Shown here piece by piece: positions 31,776 to 42,673 of a stretch of 64,000 bases of DNA (the stretch's first letter is position 1; the number at the start of each line of letters is the position of its first letter). Below the pieces are notes generated by a model. That model was not told where the DNA came from. It was given only the letters and a program-made list of their open reading frames with translations, and ran no database searches. The stretch comes from Blepharisma japonicum (taxonomy: Eukaryota; Ciliophora; Heterotrichea; Heterotrichida; Blepharismidae). A program made the position numbers and the translations under genes. The stretch is taken from contig CATKHK010000024.1 in assembly GCA_949751835.1 (NCBI GenBank), positions 372,001-436,000 on the forward strand, read 5' to 3'.

Positions 31776-33155
31776 ATGTTTGCCTCAAGGATTTTGATGC
31801 TACTTGTAGCTGTATCGCTTGCCTATTTTAAAATTCCATTAAAGAAACTTAATAAAGAAAAATTGGCAAATGCAACCTCCGCTGATTTGCCGACAATTCA
31901 ATCAATTTCAAGTTCTTATCTGTATAATTATTACAATCTGGAGTATATAGCTGATATCTACGCAGGCTCAACCCTCCAATGGTTCAGTGTTCTAGTCAGC
32001 ACTACTTCTCCTTGGCTTTGGATCCCTTCTATATCATGCATCGATTGCCATTATTCTTTTAGTTATTTTAATGCTTCCAAGAGTTCTACTTATAAATATA
32101 TTGGATCAAACTATATAGCAGACTATGGCTTTGGCTATGCTAAAGGAGATTTAAGCTCTGACATTTTTGGGCTTGGAGATGATAGTTTCATATATGTTAA
32201 TGACCATAAGTTTATTCTAGCTAATTATGATTTAGGTTTCAGCTCGGCATTTTTTGATGGGGTTTTGGGATTAGAATATGGATATTTGAATTTTGGATAT
32301 CCAACTTTTCTAGATAAATTAAAATCGCAGGGGCAAATTTCACGAAAATTATTTTCTATTTACTTAAATGACAACTATTTTCTGAGCAGTTCGTATGATG
32401 GTTCTGCAATCACCTTCGGAGGTTATGACTTAGCAAGTTATTCGTCAAGCACATCAATAAAATATGTTTATTTAAATCAGAATAATGGAAAGTGGCAGCT
32501 GAAACTATCAAAATTAAAAGTAGAAGGCTGGGGTATATCATCTAGCACTTTTATAGCAAATTTTGATGTTGGGAATGGGTTGATAGTTGCTCCTCCAACT
32601 GAGTATTACAATATTGCAAATGAAATAGCTTTATATGGAGATTGCTGGAGAAGTGGTGAATTCTTTGATTGCGACTGTGGAATTTATTATTCAATTTATA
32701 ATTATCCATCTATAAGCTTTATGCTAGGATCATATTATACATTTTACTTGGATCCTTGGGATTATTTTATTCAATCCGATTCGACAACATGCACTTTACT
32801 GTTTACAATGGGCCCTTATAGTACCGTTTGGACTTTTGGAGATGTATTTTTCAGAAAATATTATACCATTTTTGATGCAGACTATGCAATGATGGGATTT
32901 GCAGATGCATATAGATATTCAGCAACCGCCTTGGCAGCTAATTCAAGCTTTGTCAATAAAATTAAAACTATTGATAGAGAAGCTCTCATTCAAAAGGAAA
33001 AAAGTGTCAAAAATGAAGCTGAAAATTCTATCAGCATTTACTACTGGGCTATTTCCGGCATCTTGCTTGTATGCCTTTCAGGATTTATCTATCTATCGTA
33101 CAAGATAAAGAAGGCAAGCAATCAAGGAATTCCCTATCACAAGATTTCTGCTTAA
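31776..33155 (+). CDS. pepsin-family (A1) pseudo-protease 4, membrane-anchored
   Basis: 459 aa. Signal peptide (ASRILMLLVAVSLAYF), IPLKKLNKEKL pro-like motif, A1 fold, membrane helix about 415-436, tail ending PYHKISA. Lobe 1 reads VLVSTTSPWLWIPS: Ser75 for Asp and Thr for the motif Gly. Lobe 2 reads NFDVGNGLIVAP with Asp264 but the T/S after Gly also lost. Flap YGFGYAKGDLS. Unusually rich in Tyr and Ser. Separated from the other three by the TPR locus, so the tandem array was later invaded or rearranged. Confidence 0.87.
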   Translation: MFASRILMLLVAVSLAYFKIPLKKLNKEKLANATSADLPTIQSISSSYLYNYYNLEYIADIYAGSTLQWFSVLVSTTSPWLWIPSISCIDCHYSFSYFNASKSSTYKYIGSNYIADYGFGYAKGDLSSDIFGLGDDSFIYVNDHKFILANYDLGFSSAFFDGVLGLEYGYLNFGYPTFLDKLKSQGQISRKLFSIYLNDNYFLSSSYDGSAITFGGYDLASYSSSTSIKYVYLNQNNGKWQLKLSKLKVEGWGISSSTFIANFDVGNGLIVAPPTEYYNIANEIALYGDCWRSGEFFDCDCGIYYSIYNYPSISFMLGSYYTFYLDPWDYFIQSDSTTCTLLFTMGPYSTVWTFGDVFFRKYYTIFDADYAMMGFADAYRYSATALAANSSFVNKIKTIDREALIQKEKSVKNEAENSISIYYWAISGILLVCLSGFIYLSYKIKKASNQGIPYHKISA

Positions 33156-33199
33156 TAATTTAAGTAAAATCTTTTAATAAATATTGTTTTGTAAAAGGC

Positions 33200-33910
33200 A
33201 CCTAAAATTGCATTTTATAACTTAAAGAATGGCGCCTTTGAGATCCAGTAAAAATTCTTGATGCTCTTGAAGGAGGAGTTATATAAATATATTCCTTTTT
33301 CATAACTTGTTTTTGCATCATTATACCTTGTTGTCTCATATATAAATTTCCAAGCAGCAAGTGAACTTCTGCTTTTGAAATTCAATAATTAAAGAATCTT
33401 GCATTATAAACCTCTTCACAATATTTTAAAAGTTTTTCTGCTTTAAAATAGTTTTCATTTTTATTTGATTTAATATGGATTTCGGAAATTTTTATTACTC
33501 CTTAGGATGTGCAAACAAAACGGAAATATACTATACATTTCTTTGAGGATCTTCTTTTATATTTAATATATTTTCTGCTTTTTGCATGCATAGATCTGCC
33601 TCTGCTATTTTATTTTGAGCTTGGCTTAATTTTACTTTAAGGATAAGAAAATGAGCCAAGGTAGATTTTTCATAGAGATAATGTTTTAGCAATTTGATTA
33701 CATTAGATAAAACTATTTCACATTTCTTATATTCAGATTTGATATAGAAATATTGAAAAATATATGCAAAGGGGTTTAGATTAGCATCTAGATAGCAGTA
33801 AACATAATAATCAATCAGTTTAAGCGCTTGATTGAAATGATTAAAGGAAGTTCTCCTATAAATGCATTTATAATAAACAAAAAGTTTTTATCTGCTTTAG
33901 TCAAAGATAA
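33200..33910 (-). pseudogene. B-box-like/TPR family, copy A, 3' remnant
   Basis: On the minus strand, pieces such as FYIKSEYKKCEIVLSN, ADLCMQKAENILNIKEDPQR and NYFKAEKLLKYCEEVYNARF match the C-terminal third of the intact copy at 45179 and of copy B. They lie in more than one frame with TAA/TAG between them. No start or N-terminal module is left. Confidence 0.65.
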
Positions 33911-34400
33911 TAAATTATATCTATTTGGAAATGAAGGTTCAGGTAAGTATTATATAACTTGGATTATCAACTAAATTCTCTGATAAGAAATTGGAGTTTC
34001 TGCCTTGAGTTTATGCTAAGTTGAAAGCTGCCTACATGTCTATACTAAATTGCAGAAAGCACTTTTAAAAGAAGAGCATAAATGTCTATCTTTTAACTTA
34101 ATCTTCAAATTTCTTATAATCAGAATTATTGAAAATACATATAAAAGGGACTCATTCGGTGAATCACAATAATAAAAAAATAATCGTCAAAATGAAATAA
34201 TTTCATAAGCAAAACATTGAGATTATTTTTCCAAATGATCTTATTATTTTGAGCTTTATAAATAAATCTTTCTCTTTTGCATCCTCTTCACTGATTTCAT
34301 TTGAGTTGAGTAGTAAATTTTTCTCATTTATGAAATATTCCAATTCTTTATAAAATTTGGCAAATGAGAATGGCAGTCTTAACTTAGCTTAATTAAGATG
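33911..34400. other. decayed coding-like DNA, no intact gene
   Basis: Minus-strand pieces (for example FAKFYKELEYFINEKNLLLN at about 34290-34360) look like former protein sequence but belong to no frame longer than 60 codons. Family not recognised. Confidence 0.3.
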
Positions 34401-34810
34401 ATGAGGGAAGTCTGGTATACTCGATGTACTATCTCTATTCTTACTTCATTTGACTTCCTGCCATCTGCAAATGGAAACCGCTAGGCAGCTGGTTAACCGT
34501 GCCTCTGATCCTTTCCAGAAAATGAGGGAAAAACATGTGGTTGGGTTCTCTTCAAGCCCCAACGTAACTCCTGTAACTCCTGGTATCGCACTATGAAAGA
34601 TCCTGCAGACCTTGCTGGAAGTCTGTTTTCGAACTACAACAGACGAATTTCCTTAGAGTTAAAACCGAAAGCATACGGCTAATTCCGACTTTACGATCTA
34701 CCAAATTAACCAAAAACTAGCCAGATATATATACCGAACGCTTTTTTCCCTTCCACAAAGTTCTCGAGTAGTTCCAGGTACAGCTGCTAAGAGAACGGGC
34801 TAGCCATGCC
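34400..34810. other. GC-richer island of unknown origin
   Basis: About 410 bp with clearly higher GC than the AT-rich flanks. The plus strand has one open stretch of roughly 90 codons (about 34406-34680, containing METARQLVNRASDPFQKM and GFSSSPNVTPVTPG) without upstream ATG in context, and an overlapping short frame (MKDPADLAGSLFSNYNRRIS). Could be a fragment of a transposed gene or a structured RNA; not recognised. Confidence 0.35.
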
Positions 34811-35693
34811 ATTTATTTATATGTATCTAGATTGAGCAAGTCAAATTGAATATTTAACTTCTCGCAGGTTACTCCCAAAACAGTAAGGTTTGATTGTTTT
34901 AAAATGCTCTATTGAATCTCGATATCAACCTTTGTTTAAATAGTAGGATCCAATTGATTTATAAATAATTTTGATTTGTATATTACTGAATGACAAATTC
35001 CAAACATTTTTCGAATTTGTGTGAAGTTTTCTAATGGACGCACTTGATAATAGAGCAAAATTCTTTGCTTATTTTCTAATTTAATTTTTAAATTCTTCCT
35101 CTCTAATTAAGTTTGTGATAGTTTAATAATATCTATCACTTTTAAATGTTCTAGAAGACTTATTGATCTTCAAAATATTGCATAGCTTATCAAAATCATT
35201 TAAAAGCATATCTTCTCACAAAATTGGAATTTGTTATCAAAAGAGTTCTGATTATTTTCAATAATTTCAGCTAAATTTTTCACTTTCTCAATTTGCATTA
35301 ATCATAAGAATTACGTATTATTGATCAAGACTTTCTTGAGGTAAGCGTTTTCTGAAGCAATATCGACTCTTTAAGATATTTTTTTGCAGCCTTTAATTTT
35401 CCTCAGTGAAATACACTCTATAAAATTGCTTTATTATTGGACTTAAATGCAGAAGAAGTACTCTCTTTAAGAAAATTAATGATAAAGCAGTATAAAATTT
35501 ATATTTATTTTAAATATAATTTTGCTTTGGGATACTCATTTATGGAAATTATTATTATTCAAGTCTCCAAATATTACTTTTGTTTAATTAGTTTGTATCT
35601 ATAATTCAAAATCTTAATTATTAAATTTTTTATTGTCTAATTTTAATGATTTTGAAACTATAAAAAATAATTGTATCGCTATCTTCTAAATTT
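34811..35693. other. AT-rich, gene-free interval
   Basis: No frame over 60 codons and no clear homology to the TPR family in what can be read; possibly an older decayed copy. Confidence 0.35.
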
Positions 35694-38056
35694 TTAAATA
35701 TTTAAAGGATCTTTTATATAATATTCAATTTCAGCTATGCGTTCGCATAATTTGTTGTTTACTTCTTTATCATTAAGATATGTCTTATACAAATCTAATG
35801 ATTTTTTATAGTATTCTCTAGAATCATAGTATCTGCACTGTTTAAAATATAAATTTCCAAGTTGCAAATCCACATCTGCTTGCAATCGCCAAATATTCAA
35901 GAGTCTTATATTGGAAATCTTTTCGCAATATTTTAAAATTTTTTCTGCTTTTGAATAATTTGTGTTTTTATTTAAATCAATATAAATTTTCGCAATTTCA
36001 ATACAGCTTTGAATTTCATTTCAGCCAGGGAATTTTATATTTCTTTGAGGATTTAATAAAATTTCTTGGATGCTCAATATTTCTTCTGCTTCATTTAAAC
36101 AGAGCTCTACTTCTGATATATCATTTTGAATCATAAATAGCTTTGCACGCAAGATTAGAAATAATACCAAATAAGACCTTTTGTAAATATTAGTTTTTAG
36201 TAGCCTAAATGCCTTAGATACAATGAGCTCACACTTTTTAAATTCATATCTGTCAAAGAAATAACTGAAAACTAACTCAAAAGAAGTTAGATTACCATCG
36301 AGACGACTATAATTATAAAACTTGACAAGTTTAAATGTTTCCCCAAAATAATTATAAGCGTTTTCTATGTTATCATTGCGATTGTATAATTCACCAATGT
36401 GAGAATATACAATTAAGAGGAAATTTTTATCAACTTCAGTCAATGACAATAAAAAATTTTTTATCTCACTAAATATTTCTAATGCTTTATCGTTATTTCA
36501 TTCCTCAAAATAAATCTTTCCAATAAAATACATAATTTCTTGCAATTTAATGCCATAGCTGTAGTTTCTAGCAATATTATAGCACTCTAAAGCATTTTGA
36601 TAATTCTGTGACATATAATAAAAGTTTGCAAATGCACAATATATTTCTCGATAGCCATTATCTCACAATGATACAATACTAGAGCAAGATTTTGCATTCG
36701 ATATCATTTTTCATGCTTTTTCCATATCATTTTTTTTCATATAAGCTTGGCTTAAATAGTAATATAAAAATGGCAATTTTAATCTGTTTTTGGTATTTTT
36801 TATAGATTTTCATAAGCATACAATTGATTTATCAAAATGACTGATCATGAAATACAATACACCAATAATTCCATAAAATTCAGTTTTGTCACTATATAAA
36901 GGTTCCATACTTTCAATAGTTTGAACTATTTTCATCTGTCGCTTTTCATTACCCAACTTATAATATATTTTTGCTAGCTCACAATAACATATAATTAGTA
37001 ATCCTATATTATTTTCTTCTAATTTTCTTAATATTTTAATCGATTTCTTATGGCAGGTTATGGCTTGTTTATATTCTCCATTGGTGTAATACAAATTTCC
37101 TAAATCATGCCTGATTATTGCTACATCTAGTTTATAACCCATTTGCCAATTTATTGCTTCTAATTTCCTAAGGCAATAATATGCCAAAACAGGATTTTTG
37201 ATATTTTGAAATATAATAGAAAATATATCATAAATTAAAAATAGAATCCAGCATTCGCTTTGAGAAAATAAATTTCTAGTTCAGTTAATTTTTCTTGTAA
37301 TCAAAGATAATTTTTTTCACTTGCTAATTTATAGATGATATTAGCTAATATCCTAAAACAATTTACACTTTCAATATCCATTTGACAAAATTCTTGGATG
37401 CTCAACATATTTTCAAGCAATTCCAGTGCCATTTCATATTCAAATGTCCTAATAAATGCTAATAGTGTTTGCCTATATAAGAAAGAAAGATCATTTATAT
37501 CAAAACTCAGCTGATAATTTCAGCCATGAATATATCTTTTGTCTTCAAATTTGAAATAATTAAAATAAATCAAAAAATTGTAAATTTTTGAGTGTCAAAA
37601 CTCAGAAAAATCTTCTGGTGCTTTCTCTGGTAGTTCAAAGTAGCTAACAAAATTTTCGACTTTATCTGGAGGCTGAATCAAAAATCACTTTAAAGGGGTA
37701 TAGAAAAGTTCCATAGAAATGAATTGTTTCGTTATTAAAAATAAAAGAATCCTATCAAAAAAATCAAAAATATCGCCAAAAAAACTCAATCGTAAAGTGT
37801 ATTCTTCATTCAATTCTTTTCGGCAAAATACTTGAAGGTATTGATTAGCATAAACTACACATTTCTTCTTAATGGTGATTATTAATTTCATTAAGACTTG
37901 TCTTGATTCATTGTTTACTGAAATTTTAACTCGCTCAATATTGTGTTGAGGAAATTCTTCGCTATGTGAAAAAGCGTGCTTCGGGCATAGATAAAACCCA
38001 CAAATGCATTTGAATATTGCATCAAAAGAATCAAAGCAGCAGCAAGGCTTTTCCAT
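35694..38056 (-). CDS. B-box-like/TPR family, copy B, one homopolymer frameshift
   Basis: About 785 aa if read as one protein with TGA as Trp. N-terminal Cys/His module MEKPCCCFDSFDAIFKCICG ... CPKHAFSHSEEFPQH (1-40), the shared IxVNNESRQ block, QPPDKVENF, the FNYFKFEDKRYIHG block, then about ten TPR-like helices to the TAA at 35694. The only break is a one-base deficit at the A7 run (plus strand T7, 37311-37317): with eight A the frame passes from ...YKLASEKK to LSLITRKINW and on without stop; as given it ends at a TAA at 37237-37235. Either a real young mutation or a sequence error. Function unknown; a TPR scaffold with a zinc-binding end is inferred. Confidence 0.65.
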
Positions 38057-38565
38057 GATTGTTTTAATTTTATGATAAAATTAAATAATCACCTTCAGAG
38101 ATTTTTTATACTAATTAAGTCTTTTCATTCCCTAGAAATCAATTTTGCGCTTTTAACTTCATAGTTTAACTCAAAATTATTATAAAAATAAACTGAGAAA
38201 TCCCAAACATAAACGAAGAAGAATTTACAAGAAGGCAGCTTATAAGGGAACTCCTATTATACCTGCTAATCCTCATTATTTGTCAAACCTGTCACAACAA
38301 GTAGGATTCACGATTATTTTGAAGAGATCCTTAATTTGCTTTAGTCCTGATATCAGGAGTCGGGATTTGTATCAATGGGCTACTTAATGCCATTATATAC
38401 GGATGCACAGAAAACTAAAAAGCTCGCTGTAACTAGTTTGTGGAGAGGCAATGGCAAAATAAGATCGATCTGAGTTAGTTGGGTTTTTTACGAAAGCAAT
38501 AAGATGAATGAACTTAATACATTTTTTAATTGCGATTTTAAAAGATTTATAAAGCAAGCCTTTTA
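38057..38565. other. intergenic region with GC-richer coding-like fragment
   Basis: On the plus strand about 38165-38372 an open stretch without ATG reads NKLRNPKHKRRRIYKKAAYK, then GTPIIPANPHYLSNLSQQVG, and ends in TAA. Basic and coding-like, but not recognised. The rest is AT-rich. Confidence 0.35.
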
Positions 38566-40239
38566 TTATTTATGCTTAAGCTCCATTTCTTTCTGTTGCT
38601 CAAGTCTCATTACGTATTTCATGATCTTCCCTGAAACCGTTAATGGGAATGCATCGACCACCTTAACGATTTTCGGGACTTTAAATTGAGCGATTTTTCC
38701 TCTGCAAAACTGCGCAATGGTCTCGTGATTAAGAGGTGTCCTTTCTGGCTTCATTCTGATCCAGGCGCACACTTGTTCTCCGAATTTCTCATCAGGGATT
38801 CCAATGACTGCTACATCTTCAATATCTGGGTGGGTTTGCAAAAAGTTTTCGACTTCAGCTGGATAAATATTTTCCCCTCCTCTAATAATCATATCTTTGC
38901 TTCTTCCGACGATTTTCACATACCCATGCTCGTCCATGGATCCTAGATCTCCTGTATGCATTCACCTGTCAGCGTCAATAGCTTCATTTGTAGCTTTCTG
39001 GTCTTCCCAGTAATATTTCATGACAAAATAGCCTCTTGTGCAGATTTCACCGACTTCTCCTCTTTCGACGATTTGTCCATTATGGTCAATAATTTTTGCT
39101 TCACCATGTGGGTGAACTTCTCCCACTGTAGAAATTCTTTTTTCGAAATCTGAATTTGGACGCAGCTGGAAAGAAACTGGGCTGGTTTCAGTCATTCCAT
39201 AGCAGTTGGTGATATTTGGAAGATGCAGTTGGTCAACCATTCTCTTCATCAGCTCTGCAGTGCAAACAGCTCCTGCAACAATGCCAGTTCTTAATGATTC
39301 AATATGCCGCTTCTTCCTTTCTTGCTCTTTCAAATAGGCAATAAACATAGTTGGGACACCATAAATTGAAGTGATTTTTTCGTTTTCTACAGCATCCATG
39401 CTTGCGACTGCGTTAAATCCTGCATCAGGATATACCATAGTCGATCCGTGGCTAATACAAGCTATGTTTCCAAGAATCATACCCACACAGTGATAAAGTG
39501 GTACTGAAATGCAGACTTTGTCGTGGTGGGTGTACTTTAAGGTGTCTCCAACATAATAGCCATTATTCAGCACATTATGATGAGATAATGTAGCTGCTTT
39601 AGGCTTTCCAGTTGTTCCAGACGTAAATTGAATACTACAAGGATCTTCAAAATTAATACTTTGGGTTCTAGTTAAATATTCGTCACTTTTAAGATTGTAA
39701 AGTTCATCAAAATTCATCATTCCTTTATGATGCTTATTGTCAGTCAAAATGACTCGTCTTAAGTGAGGTAATTTGGCTGAATTGAGTTCTCCTATTTTTG
39801 AATCGTGGATTTCAGGGGCAAGTGCTTCAACCATCCCGATGTAATTGTTGTGCTTGAAATGGGATGGCATGATTAGTGTATCTACTTGAACTTTATTTAA
39901 TGAGTATTCTAGTTCCGTTACCTGGGAAGAAGGGCTAACATTGACTAGAATTAAATCGGCCATCGCTGCTGCAAATTGAGTCAGTGTCCAATCTTTACAG
40001 TTTGGAGCAAATATTCCTATTCTTGATTGTCTTGGGAGACCAAGAGCAACAAGACCTTCTGCTATAGCTTCTGATCGATCAAGCAATTCTTTATAAGTCC
40101 ATCTAGTGTGTTCGTGAACACTTACAAGGGCATCAACTTTTGGGTGCTTGTGAGCTGTTTCCCTTAGCATTGCTCCTACGGTTTTTCCTAGTAATCCTTT
40201 GCCGCCGCAAGAGACATAACTTAAATGCTTGACTCTCAT
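38566..40239 (-). CDS. acyl-CoA synthetase, ACSF2-like (AMP-binding)
   Basis: 557 aa with one TGA Trp (38964-38962, ADRWMHTGDLG). ATP-dependent activation of a medium-chain fatty acid or other carboxylate to acyl-CoA. Motifs in order: FTSGTTGKPKAATLSH (P-loop, A3), VPLYHCVGMILGN, GVPTMFIAYL, CYGMTETSPV (A5), HTGDLG (A7), GRSKDMIIRGGENIYPAEVE (A8), and TVSGKIMKYVM with the A10 lysine. GENIYPAE and the layout match ACSF2/FadD-type enzymes, often mitochondrial. Start placed at 40239 (MRVKHLSY); an in-frame ATG at 40302 adds 21 AT-rich codons that look like UTR. A single intact gene flanked by decayed repeats. Confidence 0.93.
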
Positions 40240-40302
40240 ATTTATAACCACAATATTATTTTTGTATATAAAGATAAAACCTAAAAAACGGATTTCATCC
40301 AT

Positions 40303-40830
40303 TTTTGAGACAATTATAATTATTCATCAGATTTAATATTTTATTATTAAATTAAATATAACAAATTGAATGAGAAAGATGATAGGTAAATCAGAGCTTT
40401 TTTATAGCTGTTTTGAAAAGATGTATAAGCTAAAAATGGAGAGTATATTCAATTAGCTGCTTTTTGTAATTGTTTGATTTATGCATAGATAGTTGCAGCT
40501 AGTTGCATCCTAATAGGCCGACTACTAGTGAGATGCAGAAATAATGAATAAAATTTAATTTACCAGAGATATTGAAATTTTCATCGACCTCTGACTCTTC
40601 TATTTTCTTCATCTATCTATATTCCCCTTATTTTATTATTCTTTCTATTTAATAGCATATGTTTAGTCCCACTTTCTTCGCTCGGCAATATTCTGATATT
40701 TATAAAGTCATTTAATTTTCTGAATATATAAGGAATTAAAAAATTATTATTTGATCCTGTGTAATAATCTTATGGAGTTTAAAGAAGTTCACTTTTCAGA
40801 TACCAAATAATCTGCTTTATTCTTGCAGGA
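40303..40830. other. AT-rich spacer upstream of the acyl-CoA synthetase
   Basis: No gene or repeat seen. Confidence 0.45.
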
Positions 40831-41310
40831 ATGCCAATAACAAATTCAGAAATTCGTTCTGACAGTGAACACCCTGATCTTGCTGACTATGAAGTAAAAT
40901 ATCTCGAGCTCTTCGCCAAACTCATAAATGGCAGCATTATTGATGCCAACGAAACATGCGCACGACTTCGCTTTACACCAAAGGATAATTACAAATAATT
41001 AAACTTTAGACCTAATTGAGAATTACTATGAAATCGAGAGAGGTCTTGGCTATTTTATTGATGAATTTTGGATTTTGCTATCCTCGGCAAGAATAATCTA
41101 AATATAAATTTAATTGCGGTCTCAAATTAAATGATAATATTGGGGTTGATATAATCCAATATGTACAGAATCGTTAATGAAAAAGTTTGGGCTTGAAGAG
41201 ATTGATATAAAAATTTTGTCAAGACGAAGCAATGGGAAATTAAATTTGAAGGAGGCTCTGATCAAAAGTATATTTCAGATATTAATTTAGTAGGCCAGGA
41301 AAATCAAAAG
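40831..41310 (+). pseudogene. fragment of an unidentified gene
   Basis: An ATG at 40831 opens 55 codons to TAA at 40996-40998 with strongly coding-like content (SDSEHPDLADYEVKYLELFA, KLINGSIIDANETCARL). Further coding-like pieces follow in shifted frames with stops between (LDLIENYYEIERGLGYFIDE; LMKKFGLEEIDIKILSRRSN). Best explained as a decayed gene, family not recognised. Confidence 0.4.
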
Positions 41311-42328
41311 AGTAAGAGGTGTCGCTTATACAAGCAAAACTAATGCGCAATTTGGAAAACGAGCAGAATATGCAGCCAAAGGGCATTTACACAGTTTTTG
41401 GCCTTATATGTGAATAAGCACAGCCCATCATAAATCAGACAAATCATTGCTAGGAATCGTCCAAGTTGCTGAAACAAATATAGGAACGTTGCCCCATGCG
41501 AATACATGAGAGGAGAAGAAAGCATAATTGAATTTTAGAGACAAAAGTCCCTAAAGATTTAGGAATCCTTGCAGTTTATCAGCTGTGAGACAAAATTTTT
41601 ATGGGGATACGTTGATATATCTAATTAACTTGTCCTTTTATTGATGGCTTTATCTACTTCTAAATCTTTTCTTAGGCTTAGAAGACTTTCAAAGTCTGCA
41701 ATCGAAGTATTGAAACTGATTAAAAATATGCTTCGAGTCACTTTAAACTTCAAGACAAAGAAAACTCTGGGAAAGATGATATAAAAGAAGAGGAAGAAGG
41801 AAGCGAATAAGAGGAGGAAGATGAAGAAAATTATCAGGAAATTGAGCTATAAAATCCTTTAGTTGAGAACTTGCCTAGAAATATAATTACTACGTGTGTT
41901 GAGATTGGGTATCAAGATATGGCAAGTATTGGGTTTAAGTTTATTTTTTAGTCTATTATTAATTGTGTTCTTTAAATCTGATGCCTAATTATATGAATGA
42001 ATTTTTTGTGTTATTCTCTTAATAATTGCAAGTGCAATTCTCTTTACTTCAGATTTTATTGATTCTATTTAAGATTTTTCAAATCTTGAAATATTTCACA
42101 AATCATTCATATCTCAAGCATCAAAAAACACAAATATAGATAAATTATCATATCCACTAAATTGCATATGAATCTCAAGTAAAAGAATAATTCCAGCCGA
42201 AAATTTTTTTGAAGTAATTAATAATACATATAATCATCAACATAAAATGCTCATAATTAAAATATGAAGCTGCTCAAATTTTCTGATCTCCTGATAACGT
42301 GCATTTTTAATTATGAGGCTTGCTTTAA
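41311..42328. other. AT-rich region with eroded acidic coding DNA
   Basis: At 41740-41850 a Lys/Glu-rich run (KEEEEGSE- and EEEDEENYQ-like) interrupted by TAA and TAG. No frame above 60 codons that resembles a gene. Confidence 0.35.
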
Positions 42329-42673
42329 ACTGGTAAATTTATCCTGCATACTTCAGGAAAAAGAGCTGAGTGTTTTTCTTATTGGATTCCTGACCCTAGA
42401 ATTGAATTTTCCAGAATTTTACAACTACTCCAGGCGGTAAAGAATCAAAATCAAGGTCAATGTGGCCGTACTTTGATGGGTCAAATAAAAGCACAAATTC
42501 GCGTCAGAGTTGTTGTAGAGGCACCTGGAAGTAGCATTAAACGGAATGAATTATTTATTAACACAATACTTCAAGGTCTTCTGGAAGATTATCTTGAAGC
42601 TTTAGCTCATTACCCTTTTCTTTGCTGAACGAGTAAATTCTTTCCCTCAATAGAGAAGCTAGATTGTTTTTAA
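42329..42673 (+). pseudogene. orphan open frame, 5' end missing
   Basis: 114 codons open between TAA stops, one TGA (42626-42628) read as Trp, no ATG until 42476. Composition is coding-like and GC-richer than the flanks (GRTLMGQIKAQIRVRVVVEA, ILQGLLEDYLEALAHYPFLC). Family not recognised; probably an imported gene fragment. A second overlapping frame from an ATG near 42264 runs 58 codons but is less convincing. Confidence 0.35.

Noticed and set aside
34400-34810. rRNA, SRP RNA or RNase P RNA in the GC-rich island
   Set aside because: None of the conserved cores of these RNAs could be recognised on either strand.
40240-40302. Upstream ATG (40302) as start of the acyl-CoA synthetase
   Set aside because: The added 21 codons are AT-rich and UTR-like; the alignable protein starts near MRVKHLSY.
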